Of a stretch of DNA of 6,183 nt, positions 1-6,183 are shown in pieces. Within the stretch, counting starts at the first letter, position 1, and the number at the start of each line of letters is the position of its first letter. The DNA comes from an uncultured Mesorhizobium sp. (GTDB lineage Bacteria; Pseudomonadota; Alphaproteobacteria; Rhizobiales; Rhizobiaceae). Where the stretch lies: contig CATMOC010000243.1 of the NCBI GenBank assembly GCA_950071955.1, positions 1 through 6,183 on the forward strand, read 5' to 3'. A program made the position numbers and the translations under genes. Under the pieces are notes generated by a model that did no database searches, had not been told where the DNA came from, and saw only the letters and a program-made list of their open reading frames with translations.

Positions 1-1
1 C

Positions 2-145
2 CTGCTCTTTGCCCAGACCCGCGGCGACGTGCTGCAGGACCCGCATCTCGGATACGCGCTGGCCTTCGGCATGATCGTCATCACCGGCATCGCCAACTTC
101 GTCTACATCTGGCTCAGGACCCGCAGCGAACGGTGGATCAAATGA
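2..145 (+). CDS. ABC transporter permease, C-terminal end only (PotB-like)
   Basis: This is the last 47 codons of a gene that begins before the window and ends at TGA 143-145. The visible tail has one hydrophobic membrane segment ([22 protein letters not shown]) that ends in a short basic tail, SERWIK. That is the usual ending of the inner-membrane permease subunit of spermidine/putrescine-type ABC importers. The next permease starts at the ATG that overlaps this stop, so the two are co-translated and probably form the heterodimeric membrane channel. The assignment rests mostly on this context, since the EAA loop lies outside the window. The substrate cannot be read from this fragment. Confidence 0.75.
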   Translation: MLFAQTRGDVLQDPHLGYALAFGMIVITGIANFVYIWLRTRSERWIK

Positions 146-933
146 CGGTCAACCGCTTCTGGTCCTGGATCTTCCTCGTGTTGGGCGTACTCTATTTCGC
201 CCTGCCGCTGGTCGGCACCTTCGAGTTCTCCATGAAGATGCGGCGCGGCGTCTACAGCCTCGACGCCTACGAAGCGGTGATCTTCGATCCCCGCTTTCAG
301 GAGACCTTCACCTATTCGGTGATGATGGCGCTGGCCACGATCGTCGTCGGCGTGCTGCTCGTCGTGCCCACGGCCTACTGGGTGCGCCTGAAGCTGCCGG
401 CTTGGCGTCCCGTGCTGGAATTCGTGACGCTGCTGCCGCTCGTCATCCCGCCCATCGTCATCGTCTTCGGCTACATCCGGCTCTACAACACCTCGTCCTG
501 GCTGCCGCTCACCGGCACGGCCATGGGCACCAACATCCTCCTGATGTTCGGATATGTCGTGCTGGCGCTACCCTACATGTACCGCGCGGTAGACACAGGC
601 CTTCGGGCCATCGACGTGCGCACCCTGACGGAGGCGGCGCAGAGCCTCGGCGCCGGCTGGGCGACGATCATGTGGCGGGTCATCCTGCCCAACGTGCTGG
701 TCGCGGTGCTCTCGGGCGCGTTCCTGACCTTCGCCATCGTCATCGGCGAGTTCGTCATGGCCGCGCTCCTCAACCGTCCGGCCTTCGGGCCCTACCTGCA
801 ATTGATCGGCGCCAACCGCGCCTACGAGCCGGCCGCGCTCGCCGTCATCGCCTTCGGCATCACCTGGGGCTGCATGGCGCTGATCCAGGTCGTCTCGCGC
901 TTCGCGCCGCGGCCGCCGGCCCAGCCGCACTGA
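142..933 (+). CDS. ABC transporter permease, PotC-like (polyamine-type)
   Basis: Inner-membrane permease of 263 residues, the second channel subunit of a binding-protein-dependent importer. Hydrophobic segments lie near residues 8-24, 58-78, 92-112, 130-147, 183-208 and 232-251, the six-helix layout expected of the family. The cytoplasmic EAA loop that docks on the ATPase is clear at about 164-184 ([10 protein letters not shown]...ILPN), and GEF follows at 202-204. I chose ATG 142 because it overlaps the preceding stop as ATGA; an in-frame GTG at 133 would add three residues and fits less well. It sits between another permease and an ATPase, so all three probably form one transporter. PotC-like sequence suggests polyamines, but relatives carry iron, thiamine or phosphonates, so the substrate is an inference. 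The substrate-binding protein is not in the window. Confidence 0.9.
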   Translation: MTVNRFWSWIFLVLGVLYFALPLVGTFEFSMKMRRGVYSLDAYEAVIFDPRFQETFTYSVMMALATIVVGVLLVVPTAYWVRLKLPAWRPVLEFVTLLPLVIPPIVIVFGYIRLYNTSSWLPLTGTAMGTNILLMFGYVVLALPYMYRAVDTGLRAIDVRTLTEAAQSLGAGWATIMWRVILPNVLVAVLSGAFLTFAIVIGEFVMAALLNRPAFGPYLQLIGANRAYEPAALAVIAFGITWGCMALIQVVSRFAPRPPAQPH

Positions 934-951
934 TAGGAGAGGCGAAACGCC

Positions 952-2019
952 ATGACAGACACGTTCCTCTCCATCCGTCAGGTGCACAAGGCCTTCGGGA
1001 CCACCGTGGTCGTGCAGGAGTTCAATCTCGACGTCCGGCAGGGCGAGTTCGTCTCCTTCCTCGGACCCTCGGGCTGCGGCAAGACCACGATGCTCCGGAT
1101 CGTCGCCGGCTTCGAGGAGCCGAGTTCCGGCTCGGTGTTCATCGGCGGCAAGGACGTCACCCGCCTGAAGCCCAACCAGCGCAACATCGGCATGGTGTTC
1201 CAGGCCTATGCGCTCTTTCCGAACATGACGGTGGCGCAGAACATCGGCTTCGGCCTCAAGGTGGCCGGTATGCCCAAGGCGCAGATGCAGGCGCGCGTGG
1301 GCGAGATGCTGGAACTCATCAAGCTGCAGGAGTTCGGTGGCCGCTATCCCTACCAGCTTTCCGGCGGCCAGCAGCAGCGCGTGGCGCTCGCCCGCGCCAT
1401 GGCGGGCAAGCCGCAGGTGCTTCTCCTCGACGAGCCGCTCTCGGCGCTCGACGCCAAGGTGCGCGTGTCGCTGCGCGAGGAAATCCGCGCCATCCAGAAG
1501 GAACTCGGCATCACGACGATCTTCGTCACGCACGACCAGGAGGAAGCGCTGTCGATGTCCGACCGGATCGTGGTCATGTACAACGGACGCGCCGAGCAGG
1601 TCGGAACGCCGTTCGAGATCTACAACAAGCCGGCAACGCGCTTCGTGGCCGGCTTCGTCGGCACGCTCAACGTGCTGGAGGGCAAGGTCGCGGACGCCGA
1701 GCAGGGCATCGTGCGGATCGGCGCCGAGGACGTCGCCACCGGGCGCGCGCTCACCGGCCGCAGGGCCGGCGAACCGATATCGCTGGCGCTGCGGCCGGAG
1801 GCCATCTCGCTCGGGCCGAAGGACGGCCGCGCGAGCACCGCGCACGGCATCATCCGCGAGGTCTCCTTCCTCGGCTCGGTGATCCGGGTCCGGGTCGCGC
1901 TCGGCGACGACGTGGTTTCGCTCGATACCTTCAACAATCCGGCGACCCCGCCTCCCGTCGCCGGCGAAAAGGCATCGATCAGCTTCTCGCCCGAGGACGT
2001 GCACCTGCTCGACCAGTAG
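952..2019 (+). CDS. ABC transporter ATP-binding protein, PotA/FbpC-like
   Basis: ATPase subunit of 355 residues that powers the importer formed with the two upstream permeases. The nucleotide-binding domain is complete: Walker A GPSGCGKT at 38-45, Q-loop glutamine at 84 in VFQAYALFP, signature LSGGQ at 136-140, Walker B VLLLDE at 156-161, D-loop SALD at 164-167 and switch histidine 194 in THDQEEA. A C-terminal TOBE-type beta-rich domain fills about 230-355, typical of the CUT/PotA group, where it senses substrate or regulators. Length is normal. The start is supported by AGGAGAGG at 935-942, 9 bases upstream. It lies 18 bp behind the permease, and a terminator hairpin follows 4 bp after the stop, so this is the last gene of the operon. 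The exact substrate is unknown; polyamine is the best guess. Confidence 0.93.
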   Translation: MTDTFLSIRQVHKAFGTTVVVQEFNLDVRQGEFVSFLGPSGCGKTTMLRIVAGFEEPSSGSVFIGGKDVTRLKPNQRNIGMVFQAYALFPNMTVAQNIGFGLKVAGMPKAQMQARVGEMLELIKLQEFGGRYPYQLSGGQQQRVALARAMAGKPQVLLLDEPLSALDAKVRVSLREEIRAIQKELGITTIFVTHDQEEALSMSDRIVVMYNGRAEQVGTPFEIYNKPATRFVAGFVGTLNVLEGKVADAEQGIVRIGAEDVATGRALTGRRAGEPISLALRPEAISLGPKDGRASTAHGIIREVSFLGSVIRVRVALGDDVVSLDTFNNPATPPPVAGEKASISFSPEDVHLLDQ

Positions 2020-2023
2020 CGCC

Positions 2024-2057
2024 CGTCCACCTTGCGTGGCCGGAGGTAGGACGTTTT
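2024..2057 (+). terminator. Intrinsic terminator after the ABC transporter operon
   Basis: A stem pairs CGTCCACCT (2024-2032) with AGGT-A-GGACG (2044-2053): nine base pairs with a single bulged A at 2048 and an 11-base loop. A run of four T (2054-2057) follows the stem directly. It starts 4 bp after the ATPase stop codon, exactly where the operon should end. The short T run makes it moderate rather than strong. Confidence 0.6.
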
Positions 2058-2159
2058 GCACAGGGCCCGCACCGCCGCCCTTGCCATCCGGCGCTCCGCA
2101 AGCCATGTCAGCGCCTGAAACGAACCGGCGGAGGCCGGAATGAGCCGGGGAAGCTCGAC

Positions 2160-2843
2160 ATGACCAGGACCATCATCGCCCCTTCCATCCTCTCGGCCGA
2201 TTTCTCGCGGCTCGGCGAGGAGATCGAGGCGATCGACCGCGCGGGGGCCGACTGGATTCATCTCGACGTGATGGACGGGCATTTCGTGCCCAACATCACC
2301 TTCGGTGCTCCCGTCATCAAGGCTGTGCGCGGACGCTCGAAGAAGGTCTTCGACTGCCACCTAATGATCGAACCAGCCGATCCGTATTTCGCCGCCTTCG
2401 CCGATGCCGGCTGCGACATCATCACGGTCCATGCCGAAGCGACGAAGCATCTCGATCGTTCGCTTCAGGCGATCCGCGATCTCGGCAAGAAGGCCGGCGT
2501 ATCGCTGAACCCCGCGACGCCGGAGAGCGTGATCGAATACGTGCTCGACAGGCTCGACCTCGTGCTCCTCATGACGGTCAATCCGGGCTTCGGCGGCCAG
2601 GCGTTCATCGGCCCGGTGGTGGACAAGGTCGCCCGCGTCAAGGCGATGGTCGGGGCGCGGCCGATCGACATCGAGATCGACGGCGGCGTGACGCCTGAGA
2701 CGGCGCCGCTGGTGGCGGCGGCGGGCGCGAACGTGCTCGTCGCCGGTTCGGCGGTCTTCAGAGGCGGCAACGAACAGGCCTATGCCGACAACATCGCCGC
2801 GATCCGGCGGGCGTCCGATGGCGCAATGCGGAGCGCCGCGTGA
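2160..2843 (+). CDS. rpe: Ribulose-phosphate 3-epimerase
   Basis: Cytoplasmic enzyme of the pentose phosphate pathway (and the Calvin cycle where present) that interconverts ribulose 5-phosphate and xylulose 5-phosphate. The 227-residue length matches the family. Family motifs appear in order: APSILSADF (7-15), [12 protein letters not shown] (34-45), DCHLMI (65-70), SLNPATP (115-121), [11 protein letters not shown] (137-147), EIDGGV (172-177) and VAGSAVF (194-200). The expected metal ligands and catalytic acids are H34, D36, H67 and D174, all present in a TIM barrel of normal length. ATG 2160 is preceded by GGGGAAG (2147-2153) at a 6-base spacing. The frame is open far upstream through the ATPase gene, but that extension is a shadow. 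The stop overlaps the start of gph by 4 bp, so the two are translationally coupled. Confidence 0.96.
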   Translation: MTRTIIAPSILSADFSRLGEEIEAIDRAGADWIHLDVMDGHFVPNITFGAPVIKAVRGRSKKVFDCHLMIEPADPYFAAFADAGCDIITVHAEATKHLDRSLQAIRDLGKKAGVSLNPATPESVIEYVLDRLDLVLLMTVNPGFGGQAFIGPVVDKVARVKAMVGARPIDIEIDGGVTPETAPLVAAAGANVLVAGSAVFRGGNEQAYADNIAAIRRASDGAMRSAA

Positions 2844-3550
2844 GCGACGCGCCGCTCCTCGCAGGACGGCCGGACGGCTGGCCGAAGGCGGTCCTTTTCG
2901 ACCTCGACGGGACGCTGATCGATTCCGCGCCCGACATCGCAGCCGCGACCAACGAACTGATGGCGCAGCACGACCTGCCCGCGCATTCGCTGGCAGACGT
3001 GCGGGCGATGATAGGAAACGGCGTGGCCAAGCTTGTCGAACGGGCTTTCGCGGCACGTGGACGGCCGCTCGAAGGCGGCGCGCTCGACGATGCCGTGGCC
3101 GAAATGATGCCGATCTACGGTCGGCACCTGACCCGCCTCACGACCGTCCTGCCCGGTGCCCGCGAAAGCCTCGCCGCGCTTTCGGGAGCGGGTCTGAAGC
3201 TCGCCGTCGTCTCGAACAAGCCGATGCCGTTCACCCGGGCGGTCGTCGATCATTACGGCTTTTCGCCGTTCCTCTCCGTCGTGCAGGGCGCGCAGCCCGG
3301 CATCGCCGAGAAACCCGCGCCCGACATGCTGTTCGCCGCGCTGGCAAGGATGGATGTCGCGGCGGAACACGCGTTCATGGTCGGAGACAGTGCCGCGGAC
3401 GCCCGCTCCGCCGAAGCAGCCGGAATGGCGGTCGTGCTCGTGCGCGGCGGCCATTCGCTGGCAGCGATGGACGCTCTCGGCGCCGATCACGTCCTCGACA
3501 GTCTGGAGGACCTTCCCGCGCTGCTCGGAACCTTGTTCGCGCGGGCCTGA
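2840..3550 (+). CDS. gph: Phosphoglycolate phosphatase (HAD family)
   Basis: HAD-superfamily phosphatase of 236 residues, expected to dephosphorylate 2-phosphoglycolate formed by DNA-end repair or by photorespiration-like chemistry. Motif [10 protein letters not shown] lies at 21-29, with nucleophile D21 and acid/base D23. Motif II is VVSNK with S125, motif III is K158 in EKPAPDM, and motif IV is GDSAAD at 182-187. The helical cap between motifs I and II (about 35-105) is the type seen in Gph and PGMB-like enzymes. The start is GTG 2840, which overlaps the rpe stop as GTGA and has GGAG at 2830-2833 six bases upstream. rpe next to gph is also the arrangement in enterobacteria, which supports Gph over other HAD phosphatases. 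No clear terminator follows; a 5-bp hairpin at 3592-3606 lacks a T run. Confidence 0.92.
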   Translation: MSDAPLLAGRPDGWPKAVLFDLDGTLIDSAPDIAAATNELMAQHDLPAHSLADVRAMIGNGVAKLVERAFAARGRPLEGGALDDAVAEMMPIYGRHLTRLTTVLPGARESLAALSGAGLKLAVVSNKPMPFTRAVVDHYGFSPFLSVVQGAQPGIAEKPAPDMLFAALARMDVAAEHAFMVGDSAADARSAEAAGMAVVLVRGGHSLAAMDALGADHVLDSLEDLPALLGTLFARA

Positions 3551-3647
3551 GCCGGCAGTTCCGTTCCAGGACCATTGTCGGGGTGCCGCCTCGGATCGGA
3601 AATCCGCGAGCGCGGTTCGATTGCGGGGAGGCAGGAGACCCGCGCCG

Positions 3648-3963
3648 ATGCCTGATCCGACCGACGGTGCCGGAACCAATCCCGCCCAGGTCCGGGGCGA
3701 TTTCCGGAAGGGCCACACGGGAGACTGGATCGAGGGCTTCGAACCGGCCGCCTCGCTGCTGGAACCGCCCCGGAAGCCGAAGGCCACGCCTGTCGGGAGA
3801 GCAGGTGAGGATGGCGAATGCCCGCGCCGAGCACGCCTTGAAGGATGCACGCGGCGAGCAACAGGCTTCGCACGATCCGGCCATGCGGTGCTTTGATTCC
3901 GAGCTCCTATCAGGGGGCGGCATGGCGGTACTCGTGCTGGCCATCTGGCTGGCGTGCGCCTGA
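3648..3963 (+). pseudogene. Small hypothetical protein gene with two apparent frameshifts
   Basis: The gene starts at ATG 3648, with GGCAGGAG about 10 bases upstream. The first frame gives MPDPTDGAGTNPAQV...TGDWIEGFEPAASL up to about 3758. The text then continues sensibly in the -1 frame (LGTAPEAEGHA, about 3758-3790). It shifts -1 again and reads SGEQVRMANARAEHALKDA onward, ending with a hydrophobic stretch MAVLVLAIWLACA before TGA 3961-3963. Joined, this gives about 105 residues. The pattern TGD..GF-DPAAxPLGT resembles a small acidic protein found in Rhizobiales, some members of which carry a C-terminal membrane anchor; this is recognition from memory and no function is known. Two one-base deletions explain it, either real decay or sequencing error. 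Without the shifts, the first frame alone would give 82 residues ending at 3896. Confidence 0.45.
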
Positions 3964-3997
3964 CCGCTGCAACTGGACGCGTGATGGTCCGTCCCGG

Positions 3998-4150
3998 TCA
4001 GACCCTCGATTTCGGACCCGATTTGCGCGCGCTGGTGGCGCCGAAGAATTCCGGTGCCAGTCCGGCGCGCCGCAGCCGCTCCTCGGGCGTGACCGGCTTG
4101 CGCCTGGAACGGATGGCAATTGCGAACAGCATCAGCAGCCTGCGCAACAT
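3998..4150 (-). CDS. Small basic hypothetical protein, 50 residues
   Basis: On the - strand, ATG 4150 opens a 50-codon frame ending at 3998. The strongest evidence is a perfect AGGAGG (complement of 4156-4161) five bases before the ATG, better than any other ribosome binding site in the window. The protein starts with a short hydrophobic stretch, LLMLFAIAI, and is then basic: RSRRKPV, TPEERLRRAGL and a C-terminal ARKSGPKSRV. The hydrophobic stretch is short for a membrane span but could peripherally anchor the protein. I do not recognise the family and assign no function. It stands alone, convergent with the broken gene to its left and 169 bp from the tRNA fragment on its right. A possible EcfG-type promoter lies just upstream. 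It could also be a chance ORF. Confidence 0.45.
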   Translation of the reverse strand: MLRRLLMLFAIAIRSRRKPVTPEERLRRAGLAPEFFGATSARKSGPKSRV

Positions 4151-4173
4151 GGCGTCCTCCTCGTGAGGATACG

Positions 4174-4198
4174 AACCAACGGGAGGCGGGCATGTTCC
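4174..4198 (-). promoter_or_regulatory. Possible EcfG-type (general stress response) promoter
   Basis: Read on the - strand, GGAAC (4198-4194) is followed after 16 bases by GGTT (4177-4174). The known alphaproteobacterial EcfG consensus is GGAAC, 16-17 bases, then CGTT, so this has one mismatch in the -10 box. It would put the transcript start within about 20 bases of the small ORF that begins at 4150. Short motifs like this arise by chance in GC-rich DNA. Confidence 0.25.
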
Positions 4199-4199
4199 C

Positions 4200-4217
4200 A
4201 AGGCTGAACGCCTTTTT
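4200..4217 (+). terminator. Weak terminator-like hairpin
   Basis: AAGGC (4200-4204) pairs with GCCTT (4210-4214) around a 5-base loop. The T run continues to 4217, giving five consecutive T including the stem end. The 5-bp stem is short. It would act on + strand transcripts coming from the broken small gene or from gph read-through. Confidence 0.25.
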
Positions 4218-4318
4218 AGCCGCTTCCGGCGAACATGGCCCGGGCAAGGTCGACAAGCCTTCAGGCGCCGTTCCGTTGCCAGCGATCGATCCGCGTCACG
4301 ATGTCGGAGGAGGACTGA

Positions 4319-4363
4319 TGGTGGGCGTGACAGGGATTGAACCTGTGACCCCTACGATGTCAA
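4319..4363 (-). other. 3' fragment of tRNA-Val(GAC), candidate integrase attachment site
   Basis: Read on the - strand this is the exact 3' part of a tRNA: anticodon loop TTGACAT with anticodon GAC (4363-4357), 3' anticodon stem CGTAG (4356-4352), variable GGGTC, T arm ACAGG-TTCAATC-CCTGT (4346-4330), acceptor strand CACGCCC (4329-4323), discriminator A and encoded CCA (4321-4319). The 5' strand of the anticodon stem, the D arm and the 5' acceptor strand are absent; from 4364 the sequence no longer fits a tRNA (GGAAG where CGTAG is needed). A 45-bp remnant ending at the anticodon loop is what site-specific integration into a tRNA gene leaves. The fragment stays attached to the original downstream chromosome, here the left side. 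The restored tRNA is expected at the far right end of the element. It is not a functional tRNA gene itself. Confidence 0.8.
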
Positions 4364-4378
4364 GGAAGTCGCGCACCG

Positions 4379-4398
4379 GGAAAATGCTGGAAAATCAG
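4379..4398 (+). repeat. Direct repeat with 10-bp period beside the tRNA junction
   Basis: GGAAAAT occurs at 4379-4385 and again at 4389-4395, two units one helical turn apart, 16 bp to the right of the tRNA fragment. Short direct repeats at this distance are typical arm-type binding sites of tyrosine integrases, but only two copies are seen, so this role is inferred from position. Confidence 0.35.
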
Positions 4399-4761
4399 TT
4401 ACTTCCGACGGAGGGCTGGCGGGAACCTTGGACGAACGATGCAAGAACAAACACGGTCCAACGCGCAAGTTACGCGCAACCCTTGTGGCGGGAAGTGCCG
4501 ACGGCGGAGCAATTCCAGGCCACCAGGGCGGAGTAAAGGCAGGACAGTTGCGTGGGAGTGCGCGGAAACAACGGAGGCCTCCGATCGTGTCCTTCGTTGT
4601 TCGGTAGCCAGTCGCTATCGAGGACCAAGGGCTTTTCAAGTGCTGTGGTAGATCGTGCTGAAATTCTTGCGTGACGTGGCCTCCCTGGCGCGATGAACTG
4701 ATCGCTACCGGCGGCGAGATCAATCTCCGTGTGATGCGCGAGGACCTGATCGACGGCTAGG

Positions 4762-4793
4762 GTGCGAGGGTCTGACAACCGTCGATCTCGCAC
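4762..4793. repeat. Perfect 7-bp inverted repeat, 18-base spacer
   Basis: GTGCGAG (4762-4768) is the reverse complement of CTCGCAC (4787-4793). It begins right after the TAG at 4758-4760 that ends the orphan protein tail, so it could be the stem of a terminator whose T run is lacking, or an operator. No gene for it to control is evident. Confidence 0.3.
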
Positions 4794-4993
4794 ATGACAA
4801 TCCGTCCGGATGCCGGGAGCGCCCGAAGTGCTTTGCCGCTATCGCCGCCGAGGACAGTAAGGTCCTAGACTTTCTCCGCCGATTGAACTCCCCTCGTAGT
4901 CCGACCGCAGAATCAAGTTGCCGAGCGATATCAAAGTCGCCAAATTCACCGCGCTGTCATGGCAGACCGGGGCAAGAAGAACCCAGCGGTCCC

Positions 4994-6183
4994 ATGGCGC
5001 CACGTCGACACGATGCGGGCTTGGTTCGCACGGGTACGGCGTGCGGTACCACGCGGCTCAGCGCCGCGGGGAACCGGGGGAAACGTGCGGAGGAGATTTT
5101 GCAGAGAACGGATATCGCGGATCCGAACTACTTCCTGAAGGTCGTGGATTGTCAGTGGGCTTGCCCGGCGCATACGCCGGTTCCCGAATACATCAGGCTC
5201 ATCGCGCACGGCCGCTACAGCGACGCCTACATGATAAATTGGCAGTCCAATGTCTTTCCAGGCATTCTGGGCCGCACCTGCGACCGCCCCTGCGAGCCGG
5301 CCTGCCGACGAGGCCGCGTCGAGGACGAGACGCTGACCGGCAAGCGCAAGGAGCCGGTGGCGATCTGCCGGCTCAAGCGCGTTGCGGCCGATTTCAAGGA
5401 CGACATAACCGGCCGCTTACCCCGCGCGCCGGCGCCGAACGGGCGGCGGATCGCCTGCGTGGGGGCTGGGCCCGCCTCGCTGACGGTGGCGCGCAACCTG
5501 GCGGTGCTGGGCTACGAGATCACACTGTTCGATCACAGTCCCAGAACGGGCGGACTGATCCGCACTCAGATCCCGCGCTTCCGCCTGCCCGAATCGGTCA
5601 TCGACGAGGAGGTGGCAAACGTCACAGGTATCGGCAACATCCGTATCGAGAACCGCTCGATTGACAGCCTGTCTGCCCTTCTGGCGGAAGGATGGGACGC
5701 GGTCTTCGTTGGATCCGGCGCCCCGAGGGGCCGCGATCTGGATATTCCAGGGCGAAGTGAGGGCGACGCCAACATCCATCTGGGCATCGAATGGCTGGCC
5801 TCGGTCTCGTTCGGGCATGTGAGCCGGATCGGCAAGCGGGTGATCGTGTTGGGCGGAGGCAATACCGCAATGGACTGCTGCCGCACCGCGCGACGCCTGG
5901 GCGGCGAGGAAGTCAAGGTCATCGTCCGTTCGGGCTTCGAAGAGATGAAGGCCTCGCCCTGGGAGAAGGACGACGCCATCGCCGAGGACATCCCCATCCT
6001 CAACTGGCATGTCCCGAAAGCCTTCGTCGTGGAAGGCGGCAGGCTGGTCGGGATGACGTTCGAGATTGTCCGCGCCGAACAGGATGGCGACGGCCGCCGC
6101 CGGCATCAAGTACAAGAACCGTACCGACCTCCTGATGATGGTGTTCGACCGACCGGCCAGCGTCGCCGGGGTCTTCACCCGGT
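4994..6183 (+). CDS. GltD-like FAD/Fe-S NAD(P)H oxidoreductase, C-terminally truncated
   Basis: Related to the small subunit of glutamate synthase (COG0493), in a group that passes electrons between NAD(P)H, FAD and Fe-S centres. Numbered from ATG 4994, the N-terminal Fe-S domain has C53 and C57 (DCQWACPAH), then C96, C100 and C104 ([15 protein letters not shown]) and C125. The FAD-binding Rossmann motif GAGPAS lies at 157-162 and the NAD(P)H-binding motif LGGGNTA at 286-292. Family likeness stops near residue 370 (DGDGRRR, 6103); intact members continue with the VAVGQ-type FAD segment, missing here. The frame stays open to the window end, but over argJ sequence read out of frame. The true N-terminus may begin at ATG 4959 in another frame ([13 protein letters not shown]...MRAWFAR) and join here through a one-base deletion near 5030. 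The start is therefore uncertain and TTG 5099 is another option. Physiological partner unknown. Confidence 0.75.
   Translation, partial: MAPRRHDAGLVRTGTACGTTRLSAAGNRGKRAEEILQRTDIADPNYFLKVVDCQWACPAHTPVPEYIRLIAHGRYSDAYMINWQSNVFPGILGRTCDRPCEPACRRGRVEDETLTGKRKEPVAICRLKRVAADFKDDITGRLPRAPAPNGRRIACVGAGPASLTVARNLAVLGYEITLFDHSPRTGGLIRTQIPRFRLPESVIDEEVANVTGIGNIRIENRSIDSLSALLAEGWDAVFVGSGAPRGRDLDIPGRSEGDANIHLGIEWLASVSFGHVSRIGKRVIVLGGGNTAMDCCRTARRLGGEEVKVIVRSGFEEMKASPWEKDDAIAEDIPILNWHVPKAFVVEGGRLVGMTFEIVRAEQDGDGRRRHQVQEPYRPPDDGVRPTGQRRRGLHP
6084..6183 (+). CDS. argJ: argJ fragment (glutamate N-acetyltransferase), N-terminal region, runs off the window
   Basis: The frame beginning at ATG 6084 reads [20 protein letters not shown] followed by [13 protein letters not shown], the conserved N-terminal block of ArgJ. 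ArgJ is the ornithine/glutamate N-acetyltransferase of the cyclic arginine pathway, normally about 400 residues. In intact proteins this block follows some 20-25 residues of the type SPLAPK...AGVR. Here those residues are replaced by the oxidoreductase sequence in another frame, with only an R codon before the M kept. No ribosome binding site is visible before 6084. The piece is thus either 5'-truncated by a deletion or joined artificially. The active-site threonine and the autocleavage site lie beyond the window, so activity cannot be judged. Confidence 0.7.
   Translation, partial: MATAAAGIKYKNRTDLLMMVFDRPASVAGVFTR

Larger units (their letters stand above)
4364..4958. other. Region of about 600 bp without a recognisable gene, to the right of the tRNA junction
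   Basis: Frames on both strands are short and give no family I recognise; no integrase or transposase domain is visible. The start of the stretch (4364-4480) looks less GC-rich than the flanking genes. The only segment with a protein-like look is a + strand tail at 4662-4760 (RDELIATGGEINLRVMREDLIDG, then TAG), possibly the end of a lost gene. A - strand frame at 4470-4793 gives 107 residues of low plausibility. The stretch also holds a direct repeat near the tRNA junction and an inverted repeat at 4762-4793. It most resembles decayed DNA at the end of an integrated element. Confidence 0.5.

Noticed and set aside
568..2106. 512-codon - strand open frame opposite the ATPase
   Set aside because: Antisense shadow of a high-GC gene: composition rich in H, R, D, E and A with no domain, against a clear ATPase on the other strand.
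2125..2138. Hairpin CCGGC-GGAG-GCCGG upstream of rpe
   Set aside because: No T run and only 5 bp; common by chance in GC-rich DNA and too close to the rpe start to be a terminator.
402..2159. Very long + strand open frame running from inside the permease gene, across the ATPase, into rpe
   Set aside because: The part before 2160 is an out-of-frame shadow of the permease and ATPase, full of R, A, P, G and H; only the rpe portion has family motifs.
3592..3606. Hairpin CGGAT-CGGAA-ATCCG after gph as a terminator
   Set aside because: Only five base pairs and no T run follows.
4120..4536. + strand ORF containing GVTGIEPVTPT
   Set aside because: This peptide is the well-known false translation of the antisense strand of a tRNA T arm; here it lies on the tRNA-Val fragment.
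5417..6178. 253-codon - strand open frame opposite the oxidoreductase
   Set aside because: Antisense shadow; the + strand carries Cys motifs and two dinucleotide-binding motifs in a continuous frame.
1..6183. CRISPR array, insertion sequence ends, or phage genes
   Set aside because: No regularly spaced repeats, no transposase and no phage protein motifs were found on either strand.

Overview
The window is GC-rich throughout. Its gene content (a polyamine-type ABC transporter, an rpe-gph pair and small Rhizobiales-like proteins) and a tRNA-Val(GAC) 3' half suggest an alphaproteobacterium, most likely of the Rhizobiales. That placement is inference from gene content and style, not from a phylogenetic marker.

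Left part (1-3550) is ordinary, tightly packed chromosome on the + strand. It holds the tail of one ABC permease, a second permease overlapping it by 4 bp, and an ATPase of the PotA/FbpC type. A convincing intrinsic terminator follows at 2024-2057. Next come ribulose-phosphate 3-epimerase (rpe) and phosphoglycolate phosphatase (gph), which overlap by 4 bp and form a small sugar-phosphate housekeeping unit.

Middle part (3551-4318) holds two small candidates. The first is a + strand gene of about 105 residues that reads as one coherent protein only if two single-base deletions are allowed. The second is a 50-residue - strand ORF with a near-perfect ribosome binding site and a possible EcfG-type stress promoter. 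At 4319-4363 lies a precise 3' fragment of a tRNA-Val(GAC) gene that stops exactly at the end of the anticodon loop. This is the classic footprint of a tRNA-targeting integrase. By the polarity of such sites, everything to the left is the old chromosome and everything to the right should be the inserted element.

Right part (4364-6183) is a stretch of about 600 bp with no recognisable intact gene, containing a 10-bp-period direct repeat close to the tRNA junction and a 7-bp inverted repeat. It is followed by a GltD-like FAD/Fe-S oxidoreductase whose N-terminus looks frameshifted and whose C-terminal part is missing. At about 6083-6104 the sequence changes, out of frame, into the N-terminal region of argJ (glutamate N-acetyltransferase), which runs off the window. 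The seam is about 22 bp compatible with both genes, so it is either a microhomology deletion or an assembly chimera.

I found no convincing new defence or mobile system. The points most worth a second look are the tRNA attachment footprint with its flanking repeats, the oxidoreductase/argJ chimera, and the two small genes between gph and the tRNA fragment.
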